From assembly GCA_029559155.1 (NCBI GenBank), contig JAKQCM010000193.1, forward strand, positions 1 to 35,743: a stretch of DNA of 35,743 bases, in the 5' to 3' direction. The notes beneath the pieces were generated by a model. That model did not search any database. It worked only from the letters and a program-made list of their open reading frames with translations, and was not told the origin of the DNA. The stretch comes from Chloroflexota bacterium (GTDB taxonomy: Bacteria; Chloroflexota; Anaerolineae; Promineifilales; Promineifilaceae). Positions within the stretch are counted from its first letter, which is position 1; the number at the start of each line of letters is the position of its first letter. Below are positions 9,706 to 17,527 of this stretch, piece after piece. The position numbers and the translations under genes are program-made.

Positions 9706-10023
9706 TTAGAACTGGAAACCGCCCCGGTAGGGAATCACCTTGTAGCTGAATTCCGTCACGAATGGAGCCAATTCCTCGTTGATCGCTGCCCAGTTTTCAC
9801 TCGCCAACAGGCGATTCAACGTGTCCTGGTCTTCACAAACAAAACCAATCAGACGGTTCGGCGCATCGCCATAGGCCGTATGCCAGGCGTCGCTCATTTG
9901 CATACCCATCGATTGCAGCATAGGCACATACCGGCCCATGATAAACTGATAATACTCCTGCATCACTTCGGGCTTTACTTCGTAACTCAGTAATAGTTTA
10001 TAGCCTAAGGGTTTACCATTCAT
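9706..10023 (-). CDS. Small dimeric alpha/beta-barrel (NIPSNAP/ABM-like) protein
   Basis: The product has 105 residues. The pattern of a strand (YKLLLSYEV), a helix ending in a GRYVPMLQSMGM segment, a central strand (RLIGFVCED), a helix (DTLNRLLASENWAAINEEL) and a final strand (FSYKVIPYRGGFQF) resembles the ferredoxin-like fold of NIPSNAP, ABM and stress-response A/B barrel proteins. No catalytic residues are identifiable. It starts 3 bp after the kinase stop, with its SD (GGAG) inside the kinase 3' end, so it is translationally coupled to the kinase. It may be a ligand-binding or output partner of that kinase; this is inferred from position only. Confidence 0.6.
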   Translation of the reverse strand: MNGKPLGYKLLLSYEVKPEVMQEYYQFIMGRYVPMLQSMGMQMSDAWHTAYGDAPNRLIGFVCEDQDTLNRLLASENWAAINEELAPFVTEFSYKVIPYRGGFQF

Positions 10024-10026
10024 AGC

Positions 10027-11766
10027 TTACTCCAGTTCCCTAGTAATATTAGCGGATGGCAGGGTAAAGGCAAACGTACTGCCTTCCCCAAATGTGCTTT
10101 GGAACCAGATTTCCCCGCCTTGCGCCTCGACCATTTTTTTCACAATAGACAGCCCTAATCCCCAGCCAACTTGCTCGCGGACGGCCGCATCTTCGGCGCG
10201 GAAAAATTGATTAAAAAGCTGGGCCTGGTTTTCTTCGGAGATGCCGATACCCGTATCACACACGGCCACCTGGACAAATGCCGCCTGTGGCTGAACTTGA
10301 ATCAGGATGTCGCCATGAGGTGGCGTGTATTTGTTGGCGTTGCTGACCAGATTGGTGAGTACCTGGCTGACACGGCGCGAATCGGCGGAAACGGCCGTGT
10401 CCCCCTCGCCTATCTCCACCCGCAGCGTTTGCGATTTTGTCGCTGCCTGCTCCTGAAAACTCTCCACCACTTCCATCACCACATCCCGCACATCAAACGC
10501 GCCCACCTCAAACTGCATCCGGCCGCTCTCAATCCGGTTAATATCCGACAAATCCCGAATCAGCACGCTCATCCGATCCAGATTGCGTTTAATCACGCCC
10601 AAAAACTGTTTTTGCTGCTCATTCAATTCACCCGACATCCCGCTCATAATCAAATCGGTATACCCCTTAATCGAGGTCATTGGCAGGCGTAACTCGTGCG
10701 TCACCACCGAAATAAAATCACTTTTGGCCTTGTTAGCCGCGTGGATGTCTTCATACAAACGGGCATTTTTAATGGCGACGGCAGCCCGGTCTGCCAGACG
10801 CTCGACAAAAGCAATATCCTCGTCGCTGATAGCCTGCGGCGTGCGGCTCTCGAGTGTAATGAGACCGGTGATCAGGCCATCCCGTTTGATAGGTACGGCA
10901 AGCTGCACGGCGGCGGCACGGCCGTCTAACGACTCAGCCTCGCTTACCTGCTCCAAATACACCGACCGCTCTTCCTGCAGCACCTGCGCCAACACCGGGT
11001 GGTCCGCTGGCGCCATGCGCGGCGGCTCCCCGCCGGCGCTCGTATTCACCGACAAACGCAGCGCCGGCCCCGTTTCCGTTTCCACCAACAGGCCAATCGA
11101 CCCCGAATCGGCCGTCGTCAGGGCAATCGCCCACGTCAACGCCGAACTCAACACCTGATTCAGCTCCAAAGATTTGTTCAGCTGCTGGTCGATCTGCTGA
11201 AAAACCGTCAATTCTTCCACGCGGCGGGCCAGGGCATGGTCTGTTTGCGTGAACAAACGAGCGTTATCAATGGCAATGGCTGCCTGATTGGCAAACGTGC
11301 CCAACAGTTCCAAATCAGCCTCTTTAAATACCCCGCTGTACAACCGGTTATCCACATACACCGCGCCGATAATCCGCGCCCGCGCCCGCAGCGGCACGCA
11401 CATAATCGACCGCAATTGGTAGCCAATCACGCTTTGCTGATCGGAAAAACGCTCGTCTTCCTGGGCATTGCTGGTCAGGATGGGGTCGCCGGTTGTGGCC
11501 GCCCGCTGCAAAACCGTGCGGCTAATTTGCATCGACTCGCCTTCAATGGTTTCGCGGTCTACATTGCGCGCCGCTTCTGTGCGCAGTCGCCCGGTCAGGT
11601 CATCAAAAAGCATCAAAAAGCCGCGCTCGGCTCCTGTGAGCAAAATGATGGCGTCCATGACCTGATTCAAGACTTCGCTCAGGTCCAGGCTGGCGCCAAG
11701 TTGAGAGCTTACCTGATACAAAGCCGCCAAACGGGCTTGTTCGATATTGTTGGTGGGTTCATTCAT
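10027..11766 (-). CDS. Soluble GAF-GAF sensor histidine kinase
   Basis: The product has 579 residues and no membrane segment. It has a GAF domain at about 25-170 (CVPLRARARIIGAVYVDN core), a second GAF at about 190-335 (VPIKRDGLITGLITLE core), a HisKA dimerisation helix with phospho-acceptor His357 in FISVVTHELRLPMTS, and a HATPase_c domain with N box (NLVSNANKYTPP, about 465), G1 (DTGIGIS, about 510) and G2 (GWGLGLSIVKKM, about 537). All catalytic boxes look intact. It is a cytoplasmic sensor of a small ligand, redox or light signal; the ligand is unknown. No response regulator is adjacent, so the partner is elsewhere. It follows nth by 9 bp and precedes the barrel protein by 3 bp. The SD is weak, suggesting coupling to nth. 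Confidence 0.9.
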   Translation of the reverse strand: MNEPTNNIEQARLAALYQVSSQLGASLDLSEVLNQVMDAIILLTGAERGFLMLFDDLTGRLRTEAARNVDRETIEGESMQISRTVLQRAATTGDPILTSNAQEDERFSDQQSVIGYQLRSIMCVPLRARARIIGAVYVDNRLYSGVFKEADLELLGTFANQAAIAIDNARLFTQTDHALARRVEELTVFQQIDQQLNKSLELNQVLSSALTWAIALTTADSGSIGLLVETETGPALRLSVNTSAGGEPPRMAPADHPVLAQVLQEERSVYLEQVSEAESLDGRAAAVQLAVPIKRDGLITGLITLESRTPQAISDEDIAFVERLADRAAVAIKNARLYEDIHAANKAKSDFISVVTHELRLPMTSIKGYTDLIMSGMSGELNEQQKQFLGVIKRNLDRMSVLIRDLSDINRIESGRMQFEVGAFDVRDVVMEVVESFQEQAATKSQTLRVEIGEGDTAVSADSRRVSQVLTNLVSNANKYTPPHGDILIQVQPQAAFVQVAVCDTGIGISEENQAQLFNQFFRAEDAAVREQVGWGLGLSIVKKMVEAQGGEIWFQSTFGEGSTFAFTLPSANITRELE

Positions 11767-11775
11767 AAGATTTCG

Positions 11776-12450
11776 TTACTTGTTTTGCTGATAATACGCA
11801 CATTCGGCTTGTAAGACGCACACGGCGCATTGGGGATTACGCGCCAGGCAGGTTTCACGGCCGTGTCGAATCAAGTTCAGGTGCAGTGGATAAAATGTTT
11901 CCGGCGCGCCCATCGCTTCCAGAATATCGTGGGCTTTATCGGCCGTCACCTTCGGTCCAATCAACCCCAGCCGCCCGGTAATGCGATGCACATGCGTATC
12001 CACCGGAAAAGCCGGCCGATTAAAAGCAAAAAGCAGGATGATAGCGGCCGTTTTTCGTCCCACGCCTTTGATGGCTGTCAACCAATCACGGGCGTCAGTC
12101 AGCGGCATATCGGCCAAAAAATCCAGGCTGATGGCTCCCCTGGCATCGTAGACATACCGCAAAGCAGCCTGGATTCGCGGCCCTTTCTGGTTCGCCAAAC
12201 CTGCGGGGCGTATCGTGGCAATAACATCTGCTTCCGGGGCATTCATCACGCCTGCCCAATCGGGATACTTCGCTTTGAGCGCATAAAAGCCCTTATCGCG
12301 GTTTACATCCGAGGTGGATTGCGAAAGAATGGTGGAAACCAGTTCGTCTACTGGCGGGAGGTGCTGCCGCCACTGCGGTTGACCATATTTCTCGGCCAGT
12401 TTTTTGTAGACGGCCGTATACTTTTGCTCAAGCGCCTGCGTCGATGTCAT
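11776..12450 (-). CDS. nth: Endonuclease III (DNA glycosylase/AP lyase)
   Basis: It removes oxidised pyrimidines and nicks AP sites in base excision repair. The 224-residue product has the HhH motif IKGVGRKTAAIIL with catalytic Lys133, the catalytic Asp151 in PVDTHVHR, and a C-terminal [4Fe-4S] loop with Cys201, 208, 211 and 217 (C-x6-C-x2-C-x5-C). I chose ATG 12450 (MTSTQALEQ): a longer frame from 12498 would begin inside the -10 box of the promoter and adds non-conserved residues. It heads an operon with the histidine kinase and the small barrel protein. Confidence 0.93.
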   Translation of the reverse strand: MTSTQALEQKYTAVYKKLAEKYGQPQWRQHLPPVDELVSTILSQSTSDVNRDKGFYALKAKYPDWAGVMNAPEADVIATIRPAGLANQKGPRIQAALRYVYDARGAISLDFLADMPLTDARDWLTAIKGVGRKTAAIILLFAFNRPAFPVDTHVHRITGRLGLIGPKVTADKAHDILEAMGAPETFYPLHLNLIRHGRETCLARNPQCAVCVLQAECAYYQQNK

Positions 12451-12483
12451 GATCAGACCCTGCCTCATTGTAATCTGAGTTGG

Positions 12484-12493
12484 GATTATACCA
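12484..12493 (-). promoter_or_regulatory. Extended -10 promoter of the nth operon
   Basis: The minus strand reads TGGTATAAT: a perfect TATAAT (12485-12490) with the TGn extension. No good -35 is seen, as usual for extended -10 promoters. Transcription would begin near 12478, giving a leader of about 28 nt before ATG 12450. Confidence 0.65.
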
Positions 12494-12568
12494 CGCATAA
12501 AATACGTGAAATTATGACCTTTGGGGCAGGCAGCATACGGGGTGATTGGCGCGGCTCTTTGGATTTGC

Positions 12569-12611
12569 AGCGTGATGCGTGATGCGTGAAGATTGGGTCA
12601 CGCCTCACGCC
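12569..12611 (-). repeat. Heptamer tandem repeats forming a hairpin over the methylase stop codon
   Basis: Three units of [A/T]GCGTGA (12569-12589), an 8-nt spacer, then two units of TCACGCC (12598-12611) in inverted orientation. The TGA stop of the methylase C-terminal part (12605-12607) lies inside a unit. The structure may act as a transcription terminator hairpin (GCGTGA/TCACGC) but lacks a U-tract. The rest of 12499-12604 shows only the nth promoter. Confidence 0.75.
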
Positions 12612-13462
12612 TCTCCCTTCACCACAAGCTGCCGGGTGGCCAGGCGGTCTTGTAAGGCGGCGCGGACTTCTTGCCGTTCGGCGGTGGTGAAATCGAGAAT
12701 GTCGAACACGGCCGTATCCAAAGCCATTCTATCCGTTTGCGCCAATTCCTCGTCGGTCATCAGCAGCGGGCGCTGCGCCAACCGGTTAAACACGGCCGTC
12801 AACTCATCCACCTGTGCCGATGTCAGATAACGCGGGTCCGGCAGCAAAATCTGGCCCAATTCATAGGCCGCCAGCCACAACACTCCCGCGCCAAAATTTA
12901 GCCGCCCTTGCAGCTCGCACTGCAAAGCAAACCAGGCGCTGTTAAGCAGCGCCGCCACAGCGGCCAGCGGCACATCCGGCGGCAGCGTCACCTGGTAAAG
13001 CTGCTGGTCTACCAGCAGGTCTTCTTCCAGCATGGCGGCCATGTGTCGCCGCCACACGCCTTTGGGCAGCACCAATTGCGCCGATGGCTGGGCGGCCAGG
13101 TTGTACCAGGGTTGGCGCACAGCGCACGTCGAGCGTTGGTGGAAGCCCTGACTTTCGCCCCAGGCCAGATAATCAGCCACGGCCGTTCCCGTCAAACCTA
13201 CCCCCGGCGGAATCCACAACACGTCGTGGCGGCAGTTGGCTGCGCCCAGGCGCAGGCTGTCCAGGCCGCGCAGCGATTTTAGCAGCGGGCGGCGAAATTC
13301 CGGTTCCAGTCCCCACTTGCCTACCGTGGCCTGATCTAGATAGAAAAACTGATTCGCGCCCGTGGTAAAGCCTCGCTGCACCTCGGCCCAATCGCGCAGG
13401 CAAGCTAATTTTGGCTCTTCGCGCCGCCGCCGATACACTTCCGGCGCGCGCAGCGCCAGACC
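12605..13462 (-). pseudogene. C-terminal (target-recognition) half of an N6-adenine DNA methylase, cut off by an amber codon
   Basis: This segment is in the same frame as the upstream catalytic half and separated from it only by TAG at 13463-13465. Read through, the join would be AAK-x-GLALRAPEVY. In TaqI/Eco57I-type methylases this region usually reads KWG-x-x-LRAP-[DE]-[IV]-Y, so the lost codon was most likely TGG. The following EVQRGFTTGANQFFYL also matches the family (AEV-x-x-G-x-x-TGAN-x-FF) and opens the C-terminal specificity domain. It has 285 codons. A GTG at 13438 could allow separate translation, but no SD is visible. It is either a fresh nonsense mutation, a suppressed codon or a sequencing error. 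Confidence 0.8.
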
Positions 13463-14395
13463 CTATTTGGCTGCCGGGCGCAAATCGGCCTGAGCCACAA
13501 CGCGCACGGCCGTGTCTGGCGTGATGCGGCTTTCGTTGGGCAGCAGGCGGGGGATGAGCTGTTCCAGGGCTGTCAGGCGACGGTAGTCGTTGGCGGCGTA
13601 AGGGATGAGGGCGCGCAACGGCCGTTTCAGACGCACCAGCCGCACCATGTTGGCCGCCCGCCGATTGGGACCGCTGCACTTTTCCAGTACCACCAGGCAG
13701 GTGTTGATTTTGGCGTCGTCGAACCAATGTTCAACGCCCGATTCGATAATGGCCAGGATTTTGAAATGGTCCAGAAGAAATTGTTTTAGCTTTTCGCCAT
13801 AGGCCACATCCAGCCAACCATTGGGCACCACAAACCCAAACCGGCCGCCTTCGCGCAAAAACTGCGCTCCGTGCAAAAAAAAGTAGGCATGCAGCCCGGA
13901 GCGCCCCCCCAGGCTGTCCCAAAGTTGGCCGGGCATTAACAGGCGCTTTTCCGCCGCTTCCGGCGCAGAGGGCGGCAGGCCATCGAACAAATCCAACTGA
14001 CGGCCGTCCTCTTCTCGCAAGTGGCCAATCCATTCGGCGCGGGTGTAGGGCGGGTTGCCGATCAACACATCAAAAGAACCGGGCAGGCCATCCGCTGGTC
14101 CGCCGGGTTGTAATGTGAAGAAGTTGCGGGTGAGGATGTGGGCTTGCGGCAAGGTGGTCTGGGCGCGCACGGCCGTTTCCGGATCCAACTCGACGCCCCA
14201 CAGCGCATCCGGCGGCGCATTTGGGCCATCACCCAGCCAGCCCAGCCACTTCGCCGCGCGGGCAAGAAAGGCTCCTTCGCCACAACTGGGGTCCAACAGG
14301 CGGTCAGACGGCCGTCTGAGGCAGAACCCAAGCAGCAAATCCGCCACGTCCGTTGGTGTTTCATACTGGCCCAAAGTGTGTTGTTTATCCGGCAT
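13463..14395 (-). CDS. N6-adenine DNA methylase, catalytic N-terminal part (ends at in-frame TAG)
   Basis: The 310-residue product has the AdoMet-binding motif I LLDPSCGEGAFL (about 34-44) and the catalytic motif IV NPPY (114-117) within DVLIGNPPYTRAEW. It starts YETP-x-x-V-A-x-LL, typical for Eco57I/TaqI-like enzymes. I chose ATG 14395 because GAAGGG precedes it by 9 nt and homology begins there; the frame is open a further 45 codons upstream without similarity. The stop TAG removes the target-recognition half, so activity of this part alone is doubtful. No cognate endonuclease is seen nearby, so an intact version would be an orphan or housekeeping methylase. It is divergent from the glycosylase gene at 14505. 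Confidence 0.85.
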   Translation of the reverse strand: MPDKQHTLGQYETPTDVADLLLGFCLRRPSDRLLDPSCGEGAFLARAAKWLGWLGDGPNAPPDALWGVELDPETAVRAQTTLPQAHILTRNFFTLQPGGPADGLPGSFDVLIGNPPYTRAEWIGHLREEDGRQLDLFDGLPPSAPEAAEKRLLMPGQLWDSLGGRSGLHAYFFLHGAQFLREGGRFGFVVPNGWLDVAYGEKLKQFLLDHFKILAIIESGVEHWFDDAKINTCLVVLEKCSGPNRRAANMVRLVRLKRPLRALIPYAANDYRRLTALEQLIPRLLPNESRITPDTAVRVVAQADLRPAAK

Positions 14396-14504
14396 GTGCT
14401 GTTTCCCTTCCCACAAGATCGCACTATAATCGCCGCGACATTCTGCCCGCCGCAGCACCCAGCACATTGTAACACAGGAAGCGGGGCTTTTTTTGAGGTT
14501 TCTT
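14396..14504. promoter_or_regulatory. Divergent intergenic region, methylase / YcaQ-like gene
   Basis: The plus strand carries TATAAT at 14426-14431, about 75 nt before ATG 14505. The minus strand of the same stretch reads TATAGT, about 30 nt before ATG 14395. Neither has a good -35 hexamer, so this is a plausible but unproven shared promoter region. Confidence 0.3.
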
Positions 14505-15743
14505 ATGGTTATGACAATTTCCACCACCACCCAGCGCCGCTATATTTTAGGCAAACAAGGTCTTTGGCCCGGGCGCCGCTGGCACGGCTTAGAAGGCACA
14601 GCCCAGGCGATTCACGCCACAGAAGCCGTACAGATCGACCCGGTATCGGTGGTGGCTTGCAGCCATGATATTGTCTTATGGGGACGGGTAAGCGAATACC
14701 AACCAGAGTATCTACAAAAGCAAGCGTATGAAGAACGCCGCTTTTTCGATTATGGCGGCTGGTTGAGAATGTATCCGATGGCCGAACTGCCTTACTGGCG
14801 GCCGCGCATGTTGCGCTATAAAGCCTATCAGCGCTGGCAAGATTTTGCCGCCACGCAGGTAGAACTGGTAGAAAACGTCCGGCAAGTCATCCGCGACCGT
14901 GGTCCCTTGCGCAGCCGCGATCTGGCCGGCGAAGCGGTAACCCATTACCGCGCCGGCAAAGATACGGGCGTCGCCCTCTACTACCTCTGGCTAACCGGGG
15001 AATTGATGACTCACGGCCGTCAGGGCAAAGAACGGGTGTATGATTTTCTGGAAAACATCGCCCCAACCGAATGGCAGCATTCGGCCACGGAAGAGGAATC
15101 GGCGAATTTTTTCCTGCGTAAGGACATTGCCAATTGGGGCCTCATCACAATGGCGGATTTTCGCCGGATGTTGAAGGATGCGTGGGCACGGCCGTTAGCT
15201 CCCAAAGAAGCCCAACACACCCTGGCCAGGATGCTGGCCGCCGGAGAGTTGGCCGAAGTGCGCATAGAAGGCCAGAAAGACCCGGCCTACTTTTTAGGCG
15301 AGGATATGGGCATCATGGCGGAATTGGCCGACGGCCGTGTCCCCGTCGCCTGGCAAACCGAATCCCCCACTACCACCGACGAAGTCATCTTCCTTTCCCC
15401 GCTGGAATTTGTCAGTGCGCGCGGCCGCGCGGCCAAGTTATTTGGCTTCGATTACATCTGGGAGATTTACAAACCGGCGGAACAACGCCAATATGGTCCT
15501 TACACCATGCCCATTTTGTACGGCGACCGTCTCGTTGGGCGTATGGATTCCAAATTCGACCGGGCGCAGCAGACCTATGTCATCAACGGCTTGTGGCTGG
15601 AAGATTGGTTCCACCCCGATTCGGCGTTTGCCGCCGCCTTTGCCCAAGGGCTGCAGCGCTTTGCCGACTTTTTGGGGGCGGCGCGCATGGATACGGCCGT
15701 GCTCGCGCCGGCTGAGCTGCGGGCTGCGGTAGAAAGTTTGTAA
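14505..15743 (+). CDS. YcaQ/AlkX-like winged-helix DNA glycosylase (HTH_42 family)
   Basis: Family members unhook interstrand crosslinks and excise bulky N7-alkyl purines. The product has 412 residues, the usual length. Diagnostic features are the N-terminal ARR-like start (QRRYILGKQGLW), the A-x-QIDP segment carrying the Gln-hydrophobic-Asp pair reported as catalytic in this family, FDY/WLRMYP, and the C-terminal PL-x-x-V-x-x-RGRAAKLFGFDYIWEIY, YGDRLVGRMDSKFDR and W-x-E core. ATG 14505 follows GAGG by 6 nt, which is better than the TTG 12 nt upstream. It is followed 6 bp later by repeat element A. With nth it makes two DNA glycosylases within 4 kb, on either side of the methylase. Confidence 0.85.
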   Translation: MVMTISTTTQRRYILGKQGLWPGRRWHGLEGTAQAIHATEAVQIDPVSVVACSHDIVLWGRVSEYQPEYLQKQAYEERRFFDYGGWLRMYPMAELPYWRPRMLRYKAYQRWQDFAATQVELVENVRQVIRDRGPLRSRDLAGEAVTHYRAGKDTGVALYYLWLTGELMTHGRQGKERVYDFLENIAPTEWQHSATEEESANFFLRKDIANWGLITMADFRRMLKDAWARPLAPKEAQHTLARMLAAGELAEVRIEGQKDPAYFLGEDMGIMAELADGRVPVAWQTESPTTTDEVIFLSPLEFVSARGRAAKLFGFDYIWEIYKPAEQRQYGPYTMPILYGDRLVGRMDSKFDRAQQTYVINGLWLEDWFHPDSAFAAAFAQGLQRFADFLGAARMDTAVLAPAELRAAVESL

Positions 15744-15748
15744 CCATC

Positions 15749-15827
15749 AGACCCCAAGGGTTTGCTCCTGGGAATTTGGACGAGCTGGGTATTAAACCCT
15801 TGGGGTCTTGCCGAAGAAACCTGAAAA
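15749..15827 (+). repeat. Intergenic inverted-repeat element, copy A
   Basis: A perfect 15-bp inverted repeat: AGACCCCAAGGGTTT (15749-15763) and AAACCCTTGGGGTCT (15794-15808), 30-nt loop. It starts 6 bp after the glycosylase stop. The flank CTTGCCGAAGAAACCTGAAA is shared with copies B and C, so the element extends about 20 bp beyond the hairpin, towards the next gene. Confidence 0.85.
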
Positions 15828-15859
15828 ACTACAAAAATTAGCGCAATACCTTCCCGAAC

Positions 15860-16318
15860 ATGACCACGCTCTCGCACAAAAACTTCTTACAAACGCTGCC
15901 AAACGCAGTAGTGCCGCATTTACCGCCCAACCTGCAAGGCATTAAGTCGCGGCAGCCGTGGGGCTGGCTGGTGCAGTTTTATTACAACGAGCCGCGCCTG
16001 CATTACGAAGTGTCCAAAGCTGTGCGCCACCAGGGGTGGGAACTGGGGTTTCACTGCGAAGCGAACGACAAAAACATGAACCGCCTGCTGCTCAATGGGT
16101 TCCGCCGCCACTTGTTTGAGATTAAAGATACCCTGGGCGAAAGCATCGAGGCGGAAATGTGGGATCGGGGCTGGACCAAAATCTACGAAGTCTACCCGGA
16201 AGCGGATCTGACAACCGCTTATCAGGCTGCGCTTGGACAGCGCATGGCCCAAATCATCACCTGCCTGCATCCCATTTTTGTTGATCTGCGCAATACGATC
16301 GCCAGCGTTCACCGTTAG
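15860..16318 (+). CDS. Hypothetical protein, 152 residues
   Basis: Function not recognised. The protein has a region WGWLVQFYYNEPRLHYEVSK, then an ELGFHCEAN strand, then two amphipathic helices, and ends HPIFVDLRNTIASVHR. It has no signal peptide or membrane segment and no catalytic motif. The Gly-Trp pairs and the LHYEV...LGFHCEA pattern recall nuclease-accessory DUF families, but I cannot assign one. It follows the YcaQ-like gene after repeat element A (gap 116 bp) and is convergent with the PfkB kinase. No SD is visible before ATG 15860. Codon usage resembles its neighbours. Confidence 0.7.
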   Translation: MTTLSHKNFLQTLPNAVVPHLPPNLQGIKSRQPWGWLVQFYYNEPRLHYEVSKAVRHQGWELGFHCEANDKNMNRLLLNGFRRHLFEIKDTLGESIEAEMWDRGWTKIYEVYPEADLTTAYQAALGQRMAQIITCLHPIFVDLRNTIASVHR

Positions 16319-16364
16319 GCGGCCAACCGCATTATGCGGCCAACCGCATTATGCGGCCAACCGC
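16319..16364. repeat. 17-bp tandem repeat (2.7 copies) across the pfkB-family stop codon
   Basis: The unit GCGGCCAACCGCATTAT occurs twice and then partially, immediately after the stop of the hypothetical protein. Each unit contains a small GCGG/CCGC hairpin. The minus-strand kinase stop TAA (16349-16351) lies in the second unit, so a copy-number change would shift that gene's 3' end. Confidence 0.85.
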
Positions 16365-17257
16365 GCCACCCAATCGGCCAGTTCCACGGCCGTTAGAAAG
16401 CCCTGCGCCGCACCAGTTTCACCAATTTTGTAGGAAGCGAACACCACAGCCTGCCGAATGGCGGCGTATGGGTCGCCGGTCTGGCTGTAGTGGTGGACAA
16501 AGGCGGAAAAGAGCGCGTCCCCGGCCCCGATGGTGTTGACGACAGGGCGAGTGACAACGGCCGTTACCCGCCCCATAAACCCGTCTTCCTTCACCGCCAG
16601 CAGCGCCCCTTCCGCCCCCAAACCAATAACGATAACGGCCGTGCCAAACCGTTCTTGCAGTCGCCGCGCCCATTCCTCTGGCGCACATGGCAGCTTCTCA
16701 TTACTCATAAACAAAACGTGGGCAGCCGCCATAAAATCGCGATTATACGCATCATCCAGATCATAAATTGTGTGCACATCTGTGGCGATGGGAACGCCTG
16801 CCCGTTGGGCGCGAGCCAGAAACGGGCGATTAAAATTGATGTTGCATAAAACCGCCAGATCACACTCCGCCAGGGCGCTGTCAAACCGCTCCGCCGGATA
16901 AACCTGCTCCTGAATATCCTTCAGGTCCACGTGGATTTGCCGCCGCCCGGATGGCTCGTATAGGATAACGGATTGAGCTGTTTGCGCTAATTGCGACAGC
17001 ACATGGACAGGGGAAATACGCGCTTCCAGCAAAGCCTGGGCCACGCCCCGGCCCAACAAATCGCGGCCAACCAAAGACAAAAAGCAAACCGTATCGCCCA
17101 AGACGGTGAGCGCTTTGGCCACGTTGTACCCCACGCCAGAAACGGTGCTGTTAACGCCCCAAAAAGGGTAGCGCACCGGTTCATACGTCACGGGGAAGGC
17201 ATCTACTTTTAAGGTTGTTTCGATATTAATCAGGCCAGAAACTAAAATTTTTTGCAT
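16349..17257 (-). CDS. PfkB/ribokinase-family carbohydrate kinase
   Basis: It phosphorylates a sugar or nucleoside with ATP; the substrate is not identifiable. The 302-residue product has the N-terminal substrate region (STVSGVGYNVAKALTVLG) and the C-terminal PfkB signature NTIGAGDALFSAF with the anion-hole GAG and catalytic Asp. The ATP-site strand TAVIVIGLGAEGALL precedes it. I chose ATG 17257 because AGGGA lies 8 nt upstream and homology begins at MQKILVSGLINIE; the frame is open a further 24 codons without similarity. It is monocistronic and faces away from the EAD-STAND gene. Nothing in the context suggests a pathway. Confidence 0.88.
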   Translation of the reverse strand: MQKILVSGLINIETTLKVDAFPVTYEPVRYPFWGVNSTVSGVGYNVAKALTVLGDTVCFLSLVGRDLLGRGVAQALLEARISPVHVLSQLAQTAQSVILYEPSGRRQIHVDLKDIQEQVYPAERFDSALAECDLAVLCNINFNRPFLARAQRAGVPIATDVHTIYDLDDAYNRDFMAAAHVLFMSNEKLPCAPEEWARRLQERFGTAVIVIGLGAEGALLAVKEDGFMGRVTAVVTRPVVNTIGAGDALFSAFVHHYSQTGDPYAAIRQAVVFASYKIGETGAAQGFLTAVELADWVARLAA

Positions 17258-17380
17258 GTCGGGATTCCCTTTGTTAAGTCGAGGATGAAACTTCCACCCA
17301 GTCAAGGCGAAGGCAAATGCCATGATCATGCGGGACAGATAAACGAGTGCCCACTGCCCCTATGACCCCAGAGTCATGGA

Positions 17381-17410
17381 TTGCCGATCTTCTTCAAATT
17401 CATGTATACT
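17381..17410 (+). promoter_or_regulatory. Candidate promoter of the EAD-STAND gene cluster
   Basis: TTGCCG (17381-17386) and TATACT (17405-17410) are separated by 18 bp. Transcription would start near 17417, leaving a leader of about 110 nt before ATG 17528. Confidence 0.45.
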
Positions 17411-17527
17411 CCTTGCAGAGGAGCATTCTACCTCGCCCTAAGTCGTAGTGGTAACTTACATACATGTTTATCTACCCATCTGTTCGTAGTTTGTGATGAA
17501 TTCGATTGCCACCTGGGCAGGAGAGTT

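Noticed and set aside
14493-14504. TTG start for the YcaQ-like gene
   Set aside because: GAGG lies 6 nt before ATG 14505, the normal spacing, and overlaps the TTG itself.
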